Below the pieces are notes generated by a model. That model was given only the letters and a program-made list of their open reading frames with translations. It made no database searches and had not been told where the DNA came from. Positions 1 to 7,821 of a stretch of 14,884 bases of DNA are shown piece after piece. Both the position numbers and the translations under genes were made by a program. Positions within the stretch are counted from its first letter, which is position 1. The number at the start of each line of letters is the position of its first letter. The DNA is from Actinomycetota bacterium (GTDB lineage Bacteria > Actinomycetota > Actinomycetes > Nanopelagicales > Nanopelagicaceae): assembly GCA_009702525.1 (NCBI GenBank), contig WLHW01000022.1, positions 1 to 14,884 on the forward strand, written 5' to 3'.

Positions 1-21
1 AATCTCGAACCAACGGCTTAA
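1..21 (+). CDS. C-terminal tail of an upstream gene, possibly rpoZ (omega subunit)
   Basis: Reading from base 1 gives six codons (N-L-E-P-T-A) and a TAA at 19-21. A second open frame starting at base 2 ends with TAG at 32-34, so the true frame cannot be decided from so few bases. In many actinobacteria rpoZ lies directly before coaBC, which makes the tail of RNA polymerase omega the natural guess. This rests on gene order only; no diagnostic residue of the family is present in the window. Confidence 0.3.
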   Translation, partial: NLEPTA

Positions 22-36
22 AGTTTTCTTGTAGCA

Positions 37-1221
37 ATGTCTTCCGACAGCCGTGAGGTAATACTCGGCGTTGGCGCTGGAATCGCGGCCTATAAGTCAG
101 CCGATCTTCTGCGCAGGTTACAAGATCGTGGTTACCGAGTAAGCGTCGTCCCAACTCCCTCGTCTCTAAACTTCGTCGGGGCTGCAACATGGGAGGCACT
201 GTCAGGGCGTCCAGCACATACGCAAGTATGGGAAAATGTGCATGAAGTTACCCATATTTCGTTAGCACAAAAAAGTGGATTTTTTATTATTGCACCAGCC
301 ACTGCCGATCTCATCGCACGTATTGCGATCGGTCGAGCAGATGATCTTCTCACCAACTTAATCCTTGCAAGTGATGTTCCAAAGATGATTGTTCCTGCTA
401 TGCACCCGAACATGTGGAACGATCCTGCAACGAAAGCTAACGTTGCGACACTTCGCTCACGTGGATTCACTGTTCTTGAGCCAGATACTGGCCGACTTAC
501 CGGAAATGATTCCGGGCAAGGACGCTTCCCTGAAGTCTCTCGAATAGTGACTGAGTTTGATGCAATGACCGGCAACAAACAGGATTTGCTTGGACGACGA
601 GTACTGATCACCGCAGGAGGTACCCGCGAAGCTATCGATCCTGTGCGATTTATCGGAAATCGATCATCAGGAAAACAAGGAGTAGCACTAGCTCGAGCTG
701 CACAATTGCGTGGTGCTGACGTTACTTTGATTGCAGCAAATATGGATACATCTACCGTTGATGGGGTATCTATCACTCACGTAGAAAGTGCACGTGACAT
801 GCAGGTTGAATTGGCAAAAGAATTTAAGACCTGCGATGTGCTCATTATGTGCGCAGCTGTGGCCGATGCCAGACCTGTTACTACATTGAGTGAAAAGATT
901 AAGAAGGCGTTTTTTACGTCCATCGAACTCGAGGCTAACCCTGATCTATTGGCAGAACTAGCTCGCCAAAAGTCCCATCAAATAATGATCGGTTTTGCTG
1001 CCGAGACTACGGAACATATTGACTCTGCACGGTCAAAACTGACAGCTAAGTCGCTGGATATTATCTATGTCAACGATGTTAGCGGTGGCGCTATATTCGG
1101 AAAAGATGTCACGCACGGTACAATCCTTCTACGAAACGGTGAGGAAATAGCGCTCAAGGAAGTCTCCAAAGACGCTCTCGCAGACTTACTCCTTGATTAC
1201 GCCATACGGCAGTTAGGTTAG
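37..1221 (+). CDS. coaBC: Bifunctional phosphopantothenoylcysteine decarboxylase / phosphopantothenate-cysteine ligase
   Basis: CoaBC makes 4'-phosphopantetheine for coenzyme A in the cytosol. The C-terminal CoaB domain joins phosphopantothenate to cysteine using CTP, and the N-terminal FMN-dependent CoaC domain decarboxylates the product. The 394-residue length is normal for the fusion. CoaC spans about residues 5-175: GAGIAAYK near 13-20, the catalytic-type His73 in THISL, APATADLIAR at 86-95 and PAMHPNMW at 120-127. CoaB spans about 185-394: ITAGGTREAIDPVRFIGN ending at Asn208, then SSGK, the CTP-site KIKK at 287-290 and GFAAET at 319-324. The usual ACGD substrate-clamp cysteine is absent; the equivalent loop reads TGNDSGQGR at 155-163, as I recall for mycobacterial CoaBC. 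The ATG at 37 has no clear Shine-Dalgarno. metK follows after five bases. Confidence 0.97.
   Translation: MSSDSREVILGVGAGIAAYKSADLLRRLQDRGYRVSVVPTPSSLNFVGAATWEALSGRPAHTQVWENVHEVTHISLAQKSGFFIIAPATADLIARIAIGRADDLLTNLILASDVPKMIVPAMHPNMWNDPATKANVATLRSRGFTVLEPDTGRLTGNDSGQGRFPEVSRIVTEFDAMTGNKQDLLGRRVLITAGGTREAIDPVRFIGNRSSGKQGVALARAAQLRGADVTLIAANMDTSTVDGVSITHVESARDMQVELAKEFKTCDVLIMCAAVADARPVTTLSEKIKKAFFTSIELEANPDLLAELARQKSHQIMIGFAAETTEHIDSARSKLTAKSLDIIYVNDVSGGAIFGKDVTHGTILLRNGEEIALKEVSKDALADLLLDYAIRQLG
1214..1219 (+). promoter_or_regulatory. Candidate -10 element for a leaderless metK transcript
   Basis: TAGGTT fits TAnnnT and ends seven bases before the metK ATG, so a transcript could begin at or next to the start codon. 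It lies inside the last codons of coaBC. No convincing -35 is seen. Support comes mainly from the same geometry at several other genes here; read-through from coaBC is equally possible. Confidence 0.35.
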
Positions 1222-1226
1222 AACTT

Positions 1227-2417
1227 ATGTCGCAGCGCCTCTTTACGTCAGAATCAGTTACTGAAGGTCATCCAGATAAGATCGCCGATGCTATTTCGGA
1301 TGCGGTGCTAGATTCCTTACTCTCACAAGATAGTAAGAGCCGAGTCGCTGTAGAAACTCTGATTACAACCGGACAGGTCCATGTTGCTGGAGAAGTAACG
1401 ACTGATGGATATGCCGACGTTAATACAATCGTCCGAGATACGGTTCTAAATATTGGGTATGACTCATCCGACAAAGGTTTTGATGGAAATAGTTGTGGTG
1501 TATCGATCTCAATCGGACAGCAGTCACAAGATATTGCTCAAGGCGTCGATGATGCCTATGAGCATCGAGTTGCATCAGGCGTTGATCCGTTAGATCTACA
1601 AGGTGCCGGTGATCAAGGCTTGATGTTTGGTTATGCATGTGATGACACGAAAGAGTTAATGCCACTACCTATCTGGCTAGCGCATGCTTTAGCTGCCCAA
1701 CTTGCAAAGGTACGTAAGTCTGGTCAGCTTCCTTATTTGCGTCCAGATGGAAAAACTCAAGTAACAATTGAATATGATGGAGATCGTGCGGTCGCACTCA
1801 ATACAGTGGTGATCTCCAGTCAACACAGTGAAGATGTTGATGTCGTAAAGACCCTAACTCCAGAAATTATTGAATTTGTTATGGAACCTATTCTGTCGAC
1901 TATTGAGCTTCCACGTAAAGATCTCACAACCTTGATAAATCCCACCGGTCGTTTCGTCATTGGTGGGCCGATGGGTGATGCGGGTTTAACTGGTCGCAAA
2001 ATAATTGTTGATACCTATGGCGGAATGGCTCGCCATGGTGGGGGAGCATTTAGCGGAAAGGATCCCTCTAAAGTGGATCGCTCGGCAGCTTATGCAATGC
2101 GTTGGGTGGCAAAAAATGTTGTCGCTGCTGGCTTAGCTAGACGATGTGAAGTACAGGTCGCTTACGCGATCGGCAAAGCCCAGCCTGTTGGACTTTTTGT
2201 TGAAACTTTTGGTACCGAAACAGTGCCGGTGCAAAGAATTCAAGATGCTGTTTTAGCGACCTTCGATTTAAGACCTGCTGCGATTATTAGAGACCTCCAA
2301 CTGTTGCGGCCCATCTACTCACTGACAAGTGCGTACGGACACTTTGGGCGCGAACTTCCCGAGTTTGCTTGGGAGCGCACTGATCGCGTTGATGCTTTGC
2401 AGAAGGCAATTAAGTAG
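1227..2417 (+). CDS. metK: S-adenosylmethionine synthetase
   Basis: MetK makes S-adenosylmethionine from ATP and methionine; the cytosolic enzyme is normally a tetramer using Mg2+ and K+. The 396 residues are within the family range. The N-terminal ATP-site motif is SESVTEGHPDK, with His15 and Asp17. The methionine/ATP loop GAGDQGLMFGYA is at 126-137, GGPMGDAGLTGRK at 246-258 and the glycine-rich GGGAFSGKD phosphate loop at 271-279, followed by the conserved YAMRWVAKNVV segment. All three domains are complete and no key motif looks damaged. The ATG at 1227 gives the canonical N-terminus (QRLFTSESVTEGHPDK) and lies five bases after coaBC without a Shine-Dalgarno. The product is the methyl donor used by RsmB, encoded three genes beyond priA. 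Confidence 0.98.
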   Translation: MSQRLFTSESVTEGHPDKIADAISDAVLDSLLSQDSKSRVAVETLITTGQVHVAGEVTTDGYADVNTIVRDTVLNIGYDSSDKGFDGNSCGVSISIGQQSQDIAQGVDDAYEHRVASGVDPLDLQGAGDQGLMFGYACDDTKELMPLPIWLAHALAAQLAKVRKSGQLPYLRPDGKTQVTIEYDGDRAVALNTVVISSQHSEDVDVVKTLTPEIIEFVMEPILSTIELPRKDLTTLINPTGRFVIGGPMGDAGLTGRKIIVDTYGGMARHGGGAFSGKDPSKVDRSAAYAMRWVAKNVVAAGLARRCEVQVAYAIGKAQPVGLFVETFGTETVPVQRIQDAVLATFDLRPAAIIRDLQLLRPIYSLTSAYGHFGRELPEFAWERTDRVDALQKAIK

Positions 2418-2420
2418 AAC

Positions 2421-4307
2421 GTGGCTGCGCCGCGGTTATTTCGTCTCAAAGCCGAAGTTATTTCACGGCCCGAAGCAGAAGCGGCAACACACTTACCTAT
2501 TGCTCGTATCTGGGTTGATACTGGAGTCTTTCATTTGGATACTCCATTTGATTACGCAGTCCCAAAGAATTTGAGCGATGCGGTTACAACCGGAGTAAGA
2601 GTACAAGTCCCATTTGGTACGCGTGAAGTTGAAGGCATCGTCATAGAACGACTTCAACAATCGGAGACTTCCGGACGGATACGACAGATCTCAAAGATTT
2701 TGTCGGCACATCCGGTAGCAACGACAAAATCCCTAGAGCTAATCGCAGTTGTGGCTCAACGCTGGTCGACGAATCCGTCAGATGTTCTTCGACTTGCAAT
2801 ACCTCCCAGAGTCGCAGCCGTAGATAAGGCATACACACCCCAATCACGTATTGCTCGTTCGGTTATGCGCACGGATGCCGATCAACTCTTTCTTGCCTTT
2901 GACCCCTTTGAGAATCCAGCACATCAGATCGTTTCTCAGATTCAGAAAGCAGCTAAGAAGGGTTCGGTTCTTCTAGTTGCTCCTGATGAGCATGATCTAG
3001 ATGAAATAAGCCATGCCTTACACAGCGAAAAGCTGACCCATCTGCGGTTGGACAGTTCACTGACTCGGGCCGAGCGATACGAAAATTATTTGAAAGCCAT
3101 GGATGCACCCAACTGCATTGTGATTGGTGCTCGTAGTGCGATATTCGCCCCTATATCTAATCTTAAAACAATCATCATGTACAAGGAGAGTTCGCATGAG
3201 CATTTCGAGGTACGTTCGCCAGGGTGCAATGTTCGCGATATTGCTTTCATACGCAAATCTTTAGAATCCATCAATCTAATCTTCACTGGGTATGTACCAT
3301 CGATGGAGCTCTCACTCCTTATCGATACGAATAGATTGCGTTTTCTTAATCATGCCTTCAAACTCAACGTCAAATCTTTCGCATCAGATGATGGGACTTT
3401 ATTGCCAGGACGTATTTTTTCCGATATTCGTAAAGCTCTCATTCGAGGTCCTGTACTTTTTCTAGTCCCGCGTAAGGGTTATGGAAACGCACTTCTGTGC
3501 GCCCGCTGTAAAAATTTAGCGCAATGCACATGCGGCGGTCGGTTATCTATCGGCTCAAAGAATGCGATACCGCGCTGCACGGTCTGTGCGAAAGATTTTC
3601 CAGAGTGGGTGTGCACATGGTGTAATCGAACAAAACCATACGTAGCCGGACGTGGAATTGAGCGTGCAGGTGAAGAGATCTCTAGAGCATTCAGTGGCTA
3701 CCCACTGGTTCTCTCATTCGAAGGCGTTATCAAGACAGTTGTACCAGATTCGCCAGCTTTGGTTCTTGCCACTCCTGGTGCAGCCCCGCGATGTGCACAA
3801 GGATATAGCGCAGTAGTTATCTTAGAAGGGTTAAATTTCTTCTCGCATCCGGACATACGCGCACAGGAACGGGCACGTGAACTCTTTTTCGAAACGGCGG
3901 CGATGATTGATCCTAAAGGCGTGGTGTTATTAACAGTTCCTGATGGACATCCCATCACTTCATCTGTTGCTAAGTGGAATCCTGGTGCAATGATTCGCCG
4001 TGAATTAACAGAACGCCAAGAGGTTTCGCTTCCGCCGTTTGTGCAATCTTTTCTACTCTCGTGTCCGGTTAATGAAGCCACGCAACTTGTTAGCGGTTTA
4101 AATAAATCTATTTCAGAGGCGCGATTGCCTGCTAGCGTCAAAGTTTTCGGTCCGACCCCAATGCCAAAAGGATTGGCGAAAATCGTTATCTATGTCGACG
4201 TTGATGACGCTACGCAGGTCAGGAGTTTTGTCCACGAACTTCAGCGCCGACGAAGTATTGCCAAGAAACAACTGCTCTCCATACGAGTGGATCCTTATTC
4301 CTTCTAG
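2421..4307 (+). CDS. priA: PriA-like primosomal protein N' with degenerate helicase domain
   Basis: PriA reloads the replisome at stalled forks. This 628-residue protein keeps the N-terminal 3'-end-binding domain (WVDTGVFHLDTPFDYAVP at about 31-48, VPFGTREVEGIVI at 63-75). It also keeps eight cysteines in CxxC-type groups at 360/363, 369/371, 386/389 and 398/401, matching the zinc domain. The helicase core is eroded. No Walker A GxGKT precedes the VLLVAPDE segment near 183-190, the DEEH of motif II is replaced around MYKESSHE (253-260), and no QxxGRAGR-like motif VI is visible. Loss of the ATPase is known for actinobacterial PriA, so this is probably a working structural protein rather than a decayed gene. 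The GTG start at 2421, three bases after the metK stop, is the upstream-most reasonable choice; no Shine-Dalgarno is seen. Confidence 0.9.
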   Translation: MAAPRLFRLKAEVISRPEAEAATHLPIARIWVDTGVFHLDTPFDYAVPKNLSDAVTTGVRVQVPFGTREVEGIVIERLQQSETSGRIRQISKILSAHPVATTKSLELIAVVAQRWSTNPSDVLRLAIPPRVAAVDKAYTPQSRIARSVMRTDADQLFLAFDPFENPAHQIVSQIQKAAKKGSVLLVAPDEHDLDEISHALHSEKLTHLRLDSSLTRAERYENYLKAMDAPNCIVIGARSAIFAPISNLKTIIMYKESSHEHFEVRSPGCNVRDIAFIRKSLESINLIFTGYVPSMELSLLIDTNRLRFLNHAFKLNVKSFASDDGTLLPGRIFSDIRKALIRGPVLFLVPRKGYGNALLCARCKNLAQCTCGGRLSIGSKNAIPRCTVCAKDFPEWVCTWCNRTKPYVAGRGIERAGEEISRAFSGYPLVLSFEGVIKTVVPDSPALVLATPGAAPRCAQGYSAVVILEGLNFFSHPDIRAQERARELFFETAAMIDPKGVVLLTVPDGHPITSSVAKWNPGAMIRRELTERQEVSLPPFVQSFLLSCPVNEATQLVSGLNKSISEARLPASVKVFGPTPMPKGLAKIVIYVDVDDATQVRSFVHELQRRRSIAKKQLLSIRVDPYSF

Positions 4308-4315
4308 GCTTTTGG

Positions 4316-4321
4316 TAGGAT
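4316..4321 (+). promoter_or_regulatory. Candidate -10 element (or Shine-Dalgarno) in front of def
   Basis: TAGGAT in the 20-base priA-def gap ends exactly six bases before the def GTG, the leaderless geometry seen at rpe and hisE. The same bases contain AGGA, seven bases before the GTG, so they could instead be a ribosome binding site on a priA-def transcript. The sequence alone cannot separate the two readings. Confidence 0.45.
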
Positions 4322-4327
4322 GGGGCA

Positions 4328-4888
4328 GTGCCAATACAAGCGATACGACTATTCGGAGATCCAGTTCTGGTGACTCCGGCTGCACGCGTCGTTGATTTTG
4401 ACAAAGAGTTGCGCAATCTAGTCGCTGATCTCACCGAAACAATGTTGGAGGCTCCCGGTGCTGGTTTGGCTGCGCCCCAAATTGGTGTTCCATTGCGAGT
4501 CTTTACGTGGAACGTAGATGACGTTTTAGGGCATTTAGTTAATCCAGTTCTCGTCCTTGGTGATGAGATGCAGGAGGGGGAGGAAGGGTGCCTTTCTTTT
4601 CCAGAGCTAAGTTATCCAACACCTCGCGCCATGCGGGCCGTAGCTCAAGGATTTAATATGTTTGGCGAACCAATCAGTGTTGATGGCACCGAGTTTTTGG
4701 CGCGAGCTCTACAGCACGAGACCGACCATTTGGATGGCATTCTTTTTATTGACCGAATGACACCTGCTGAACGTAAGTTAGCTATGAAAGAGATTCGTGA
4801 GTCCGAATGGTTTAATCAATCTTCGCAAGCGGGTCAAAAAATCTCCATTAAAGAGTCACCACACGGTCTTTTCGGACGGAACACGTAA
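4328..4888 (+). CDS. def: Peptide deformylase
   Basis: Def is the metal-dependent hydrolase that removes the formyl group from the N-terminal methionine of new proteins. All three signature motifs are present in the 186-residue product: GAGLAAPQIG at 44-53, EGCLS at 86-90 with metal ligand Cys88, and HETDH at 130-134 with metal ligands His130 and His134 and catalytic Glu131. The C-terminus runs about 45 residues past the last motif, ending in a polar tail. Start: the GTG at 4328 gives PIQAIRLFGDPVL, the usual actinobacterial N-terminus; the nearby ATG at 4320 is out of frame. The stop codon shares its last base with the fmt ATG (TAATG), so def and fmt are almost certainly co-transcribed and translationally coupled. 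Functionally they are opposite ends of the formyl-methionine cycle. Confidence 0.97.
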   Translation: MPIQAIRLFGDPVLVTPAARVVDFDKELRNLVADLTETMLEAPGAGLAAPQIGVPLRVFTWNVDDVLGHLVNPVLVLGDEMQEGEEGCLSFPELSYPTPRAMRAVAQGFNMFGEPISVDGTEFLARALQHETDHLDGILFIDRMTPAERKLAMKEIRESEWFNQSSQAGQKISIKESPHGLFGRNT

Positions 4889-5799
4889 TGCGCATAGGAG
4901 TAGCAGCTACTCCGCAGGTTGCGATCCCCACACTGGATTGGTTACTCACGACTTCACATGAGTTAGCCATGGTAATTACCCAGCCCGACAGGCCAGCTGG
5001 TCGGGGCAGAGATCTTACCGAATCCCCGGTGAGTGCATGGGCTACATCTCATGGCATTACTTGTATCAAACCCCTTGCACCTAGCGAACTTGCCCACGTT
5101 GTTAACGATCTAGATCTGGTTCTAACTATTGGTTATGGCGTAATACTTCCGGAAGAGATTTTGCAACTCCCTCGTTTTGGTTTTCTTAATTTACATTTTT
5201 CACTTTTGCCGGCATACCGTGGTGCGGCACCGGTTCAACGGGCGCTCGAAAATGGCGAAGTAACATCTGGATTAACTGTTTTCCAACTCGATAAAGGCAT
5301 GGATACTGGTCCGTTATTTACGCAAATACCTGTGGGCATAGAACCTACATGGCGTAGCTTTGAAATGTTGGAACATCTAGCTCGTATGGGACCGGAGGCG
5401 TTTGCACACACTCTTGTGAAAATTGAACAAGGAATAAAACCCGAACCACAACGAGGATCAGCTTCTATAGCGCCTAAAATATCGAAAGAACAAGCAAAGA
5501 TTGTTTGGTCAGATTCTGCGCAGGCAGTTATAAATAGAATTCGAGCATTTTATCCAGCTCCGTGTGCGTGGAGCACATGGAAAGAAAATCCGATCAAAAT
5601 TACGCAAGCCAGCATGGCGCAGATCGACCTGGAGCTAAAACCCGGGCAGATTCATTGCCAAGAAAGCAAAGTATTTGTAGGAGCTGCACTCAACGGTGTT
5701 ATCGAATTAGGGAGCGTTATCCCTGCGGGTAAGAGTGAAATGCCAGCAGCAGATTGGGCTCGCGGGGCACATCTGCTGGGTGGTGAAAACTTTGGTTGA
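4888..5799 (+). CDS. fmt: Methionyl-tRNA formyltransferase
   Basis: Fmt formylates Met-tRNAfMet using 10-formyltetrahydrofolate to make the initiator tRNA. The N-terminal transferase domain (about 1-200) contains the catalytic set: Asn101 and His103 in NLHFSLLPAYRG and Asp139 in KGMDTG. QPDRPAGRGR at 32-41 is the conserved substrate-binding loop. The C-terminal tRNA-binding domain follows from about 205 and includes the typical NRIRAFYPAPCAW segment. At 303 residues it is complete. The ATG at 4888 overlaps the def stop by one base, which also fixes the start. At the 3' end it overlaps the likely rsmB start by 17 bases, so def-fmt-rsmB reads as a tightly coupled unit. Confidence 0.97.
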   Translation: MRIGVAATPQVAIPTLDWLLTTSHELAMVITQPDRPAGRGRDLTESPVSAWATSHGITCIKPLAPSELAHVVNDLDLVLTIGYGVILPEEILQLPRFGFLNLHFSLLPAYRGAAPVQRALENGEVTSGLTVFQLDKGMDTGPLFTQIPVGIEPTWRSFEMLEHLARMGPEAFAHTLVKIEQGIKPEPQRGSASIAPKISKEQAKIVWSDSAQAVINRIRAFYPAPCAWSTWKENPIKITQASMAQIDLELKPGQIHCQESKVFVGAALNGVIELGSVIPAGKSEMPAADWARGAHLLGGENFG

Positions 5800-7144
5800 G
5801 GCACGAAGAAATACTTTTAAGTCGCCAAAGCCTGACGCTTCTAGACTCCTTGCTTTTGATTTGTTGAGTGAAGTGAACAGAAACGAAGGCTACTCAAATC
5901 TACTTTTACCTGCCGCCTTATCTGCTAGCTCCTTAGAAGAGCGCGATCGAAGTTTAGTGACAGAGCTGTTATATGGCACGCTACGAATGCAAGGCAAGCA
6001 CGACTGGGTTCTTGCACAACTGAGTGATCGCCCATGGAATGAGGTTGATGCCGGAATCGTTGATTTGTGCCGCCTTGGTGTTCATCAAATTCATGAGATG
6101 CGAATTCCTGACCATGCAGCTGTAGCCGCTACGGTGGAAGTTGCTCGTAAGAGAGTTGGCGAATCTAAAGCCAGTTTTGTTAACGCACTGCTACGAGGTG
6201 TTACTCGAAAAAGCATGGAGGAATGGTTCGCACCTCTGCAAGAGATTAAGGATCCCGTAGAGCGGATGTCGATTCAATACTCACATCCCGAATGGATTAT
6301 CTCTGCCTATTTTGACTTGCTCAAAGATTGGTCAGAGGTTGAATCTGCTCTGCTTATTAATAACGTTCCTGCGACTCCAACCTTAGTTGCTTGGCCTGGT
6401 TACTCAACACGAGATGAACTAGTTCAACTCGGTGCAGTACCTACTGAATTTTCAGATTTTGGAGCCAATTTCAAAGGCAATCCAGGAACTCTAGAACTTA
6501 TCCGGCATCGTAAAGCCGGTGTTCAGGATGAGGGCTCACAACTTGTAGCAGCAGTATTTTCTGCTATCGCACAAGGTGAACAGTGGTTAGATCTGTGCGC
6601 TGGTCCTGGAGGCAAGGCTGCGTTGCTTTCAAGTATTGCGACAACGCGTGGGATTACTTTTACAGCTAATGAAGTTTCTTCTGCCAGAGCTGAGTTAGTA
6701 AAACGCGTTGTTCATGGCGCCTCCGTATGGTGTGGTGATGGTCGCGATATTTCCTCACGAAATCAGAGCTTCGATGCAATCTTGCTCGATGCGCCATGTA
6801 CGGGTCTGGGAGCATTGCGCAGGCGCCCTGAAGTTCGATGGAGACGTAATCTCAAAGACCTTCGCGCGTTGACGGAGCTGCAACGCGAACTCATAGAAGC
6901 CGCAATTCAGGTTCTCAATGTCGGAGGAGTTCTGGGGTATGCGACGTGTTCGCCGCATTTTGCCGAAACTACCGTGCAGGTGCGGGATATTCTGAAGAAC
7001 CATCCGGAGTGCGAACTAGTAGACATTGAGCCATACCTACCTACCAATTTATTAGAGGCCACACGAGAGGGTGCAATGTCACTGTGGACTCACCGACACG
7101 GTACCGATGCGATGTATTTAGCGGTGTTAGTTAAGAAAAGTTAA
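5783..7144 (+). CDS. rsmB: 16S rRNA (cytosine-5) methyltransferase RsmB
   Basis: RsmB (Sun/Fmu) methylates C967 of 16S rRNA (E. coli numbering) with SAM. From the GTG at 5783 the protein has 453 residues. The N-terminal NusB-like RNA-binding domain covers about 18-150. The methyltransferase domain contains the SAM loop DLCAGPGGK at about 270-278, DAPCTGLGALRRRPEVRW with Cys339, and GYATCSPH with Cys389. The two cysteines are the release and nucleophile residues of this family. Start choice: the frame stays open upstream to an ATG at 5735, but that extension (MKCQQQIGLAGHI) only re-reads fmt codons in another frame and lacks family similarity. The GTG at 5783 overlaps fmt by 17 bases; the GTG at 5780 and TTG at 5792 are alternatives. 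Confidence 0.95.
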   Translation: MKTLVEARRNTFKSPKPDASRLLAFDLLSEVNRNEGYSNLLLPAALSASSLEERDRSLVTELLYGTLRMQGKHDWVLAQLSDRPWNEVDAGIVDLCRLGVHQIHEMRIPDHAAVAATVEVARKRVGESKASFVNALLRGVTRKSMEEWFAPLQEIKDPVERMSIQYSHPEWIISAYFDLLKDWSEVESALLINNVPATPTLVAWPGYSTRDELVQLGAVPTEFSDFGANFKGNPGTLELIRHRKAGVQDEGSQLVAAVFSAIAQGEQWLDLCAGPGGKAALLSSIATTRGITFTANEVSSARAELVKRVVHGASVWCGDGRDISSRNQSFDAILLDAPCTGLGALRRRPEVRWRRNLKDLRALTELQRELIEAAIQVLNVGGVLGYATCSPHFAETTVQVRDILKNHPECELVDIEPYLPTNLLEATREGAMSLWTHRHGTDAMYLAVLVKKS

Positions 7145-7147
7145 TAT
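7142..7147 (+). promoter_or_regulatory. Candidate -10 element for a leaderless rpe transcript
   Basis: TAATAT overlaps the rsmB stop codon and ends exactly six bases before the rpe ATG. It is among the better TATAAT-like hexamers in the window. No Shine-Dalgarno precedes rpe, which favours initiation on a transcript starting at the AUG. No recognisable -35 is seen. Confidence 0.5.
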
Positions 7148-7153
7148 AGCCAC

Positions 7154-7819
7154 ATGAGCCGAGAGATTCGCATCACGCCGAGCATATTAAATGCTGACTT
7201 TTCTCGGTTAAATGAAGAGATCAACCGCATCGCTGCATCCTCTGATTTATTGCATTTAGATGTAATGGATGATGTCTTTGTTCCTAACTTTACTTTTGAT
7301 CTCGCAAGAAGTGCTGAGATTATCGACGACTGTCCCATTGGAGTCGATGCTCATCTCATGGTTGCAGGGGTAGATCACGTAGCACCCGCATTCGCTGAAG
7401 CTGGTTGTGAGAGTGTGACTATTCATGTCGAAGCGACTGCAAATATTTCTATGACTGCCAAAGCTATTCGAAAAGCAGGAGCGAGATGTGGCCTCGGTAT
7501 AAAGCCAGGGACATCGATAGATGACTATGCGGACTATGCAGATGAGATAGATATGTTTTTAATTATGACGGTCGAACCAGGTTTTGGTGGACAAAAGTTT
7601 ATGTATGACATGATGGAAAAGGTACGCCGAACTCGCTCAATAATTGGCAATCGTCCTATCTGGTTACAAGTAGATGGTGGGGTCTCACTAGAAACAATCA
7701 GTGCTGCAGCAGAGGCTGGGGCAGACACCTTTGTCGCCGGGAGCGCTGTATTTAAAGCCGCTGACCCCGCTGCGATGATTGATTCATTACGTGCTGCAGC
7801 CAACTCAGCGGATCAATAA
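7154..7819 (+). CDS. rpe: Ribulose-phosphate 3-epimerase
   Basis: Rpe interconverts ribulose-5-phosphate and xylulose-5-phosphate in the pentose phosphate pathway, feeding ribose phosphate to PRPP and so to histidine and NAD synthesis encoded next to it. The 221-residue TIM barrel retains PSIL with Ser10, HLDVMD with metal/catalytic His34 and Asp36, HLM with His67, MTVEPGFGGQ at 138-147 and VDGGV with Asp174, then the phosphate-binding VAGSAVF. Two positions differ from the common consensus: VMDG is VMDD and the PNxTxG turn ends FTFD. Neither is one of the catalytic acids or metal ligands. The start is the ATG at 7154, nine bases after rsmB; pnuC begins two bases after the stop. Confidence 0.96.
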   Translation: MSREIRITPSILNADFSRLNEEINRIAASSDLLHLDVMDDVFVPNFTFDLARSAEIIDDCPIGVDAHLMVAGVDHVAPAFAEAGCESVTIHVEATANISMTAKAIRKAGARCGLGIKPGTSIDDYADYADEIDMFLIMTVEPGFGGQKFMYDMMEKVRRTRSIIGNRPIWLQVDGGVSLETISAAAEAGADTFVAGSAVFKAADPAAMIDSLRAAANSADQ

Positions 7820-7821
7820 TT

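Noticed and set aside
132..776. 214-codon open frame on the minus strand inside coaBC
   Set aside because: It lies entirely antisense to a clearly conserved gene, has no family similarity, and its composition follows the complement of coaBC codons.
3698..4141. 147-codon minus-strand open frame inside priA
   Set aside because: It is antisense to a conserved coding region, has no recognisable motif, and has no promoter-like or ribosome-binding signal.
5735..5782. Upstream ATG extension of rsmB
   Set aside because: The extra residues are fmt codons read in another frame and have no RsmB-like character; the GTG at 5783 gives the normal N-terminus.
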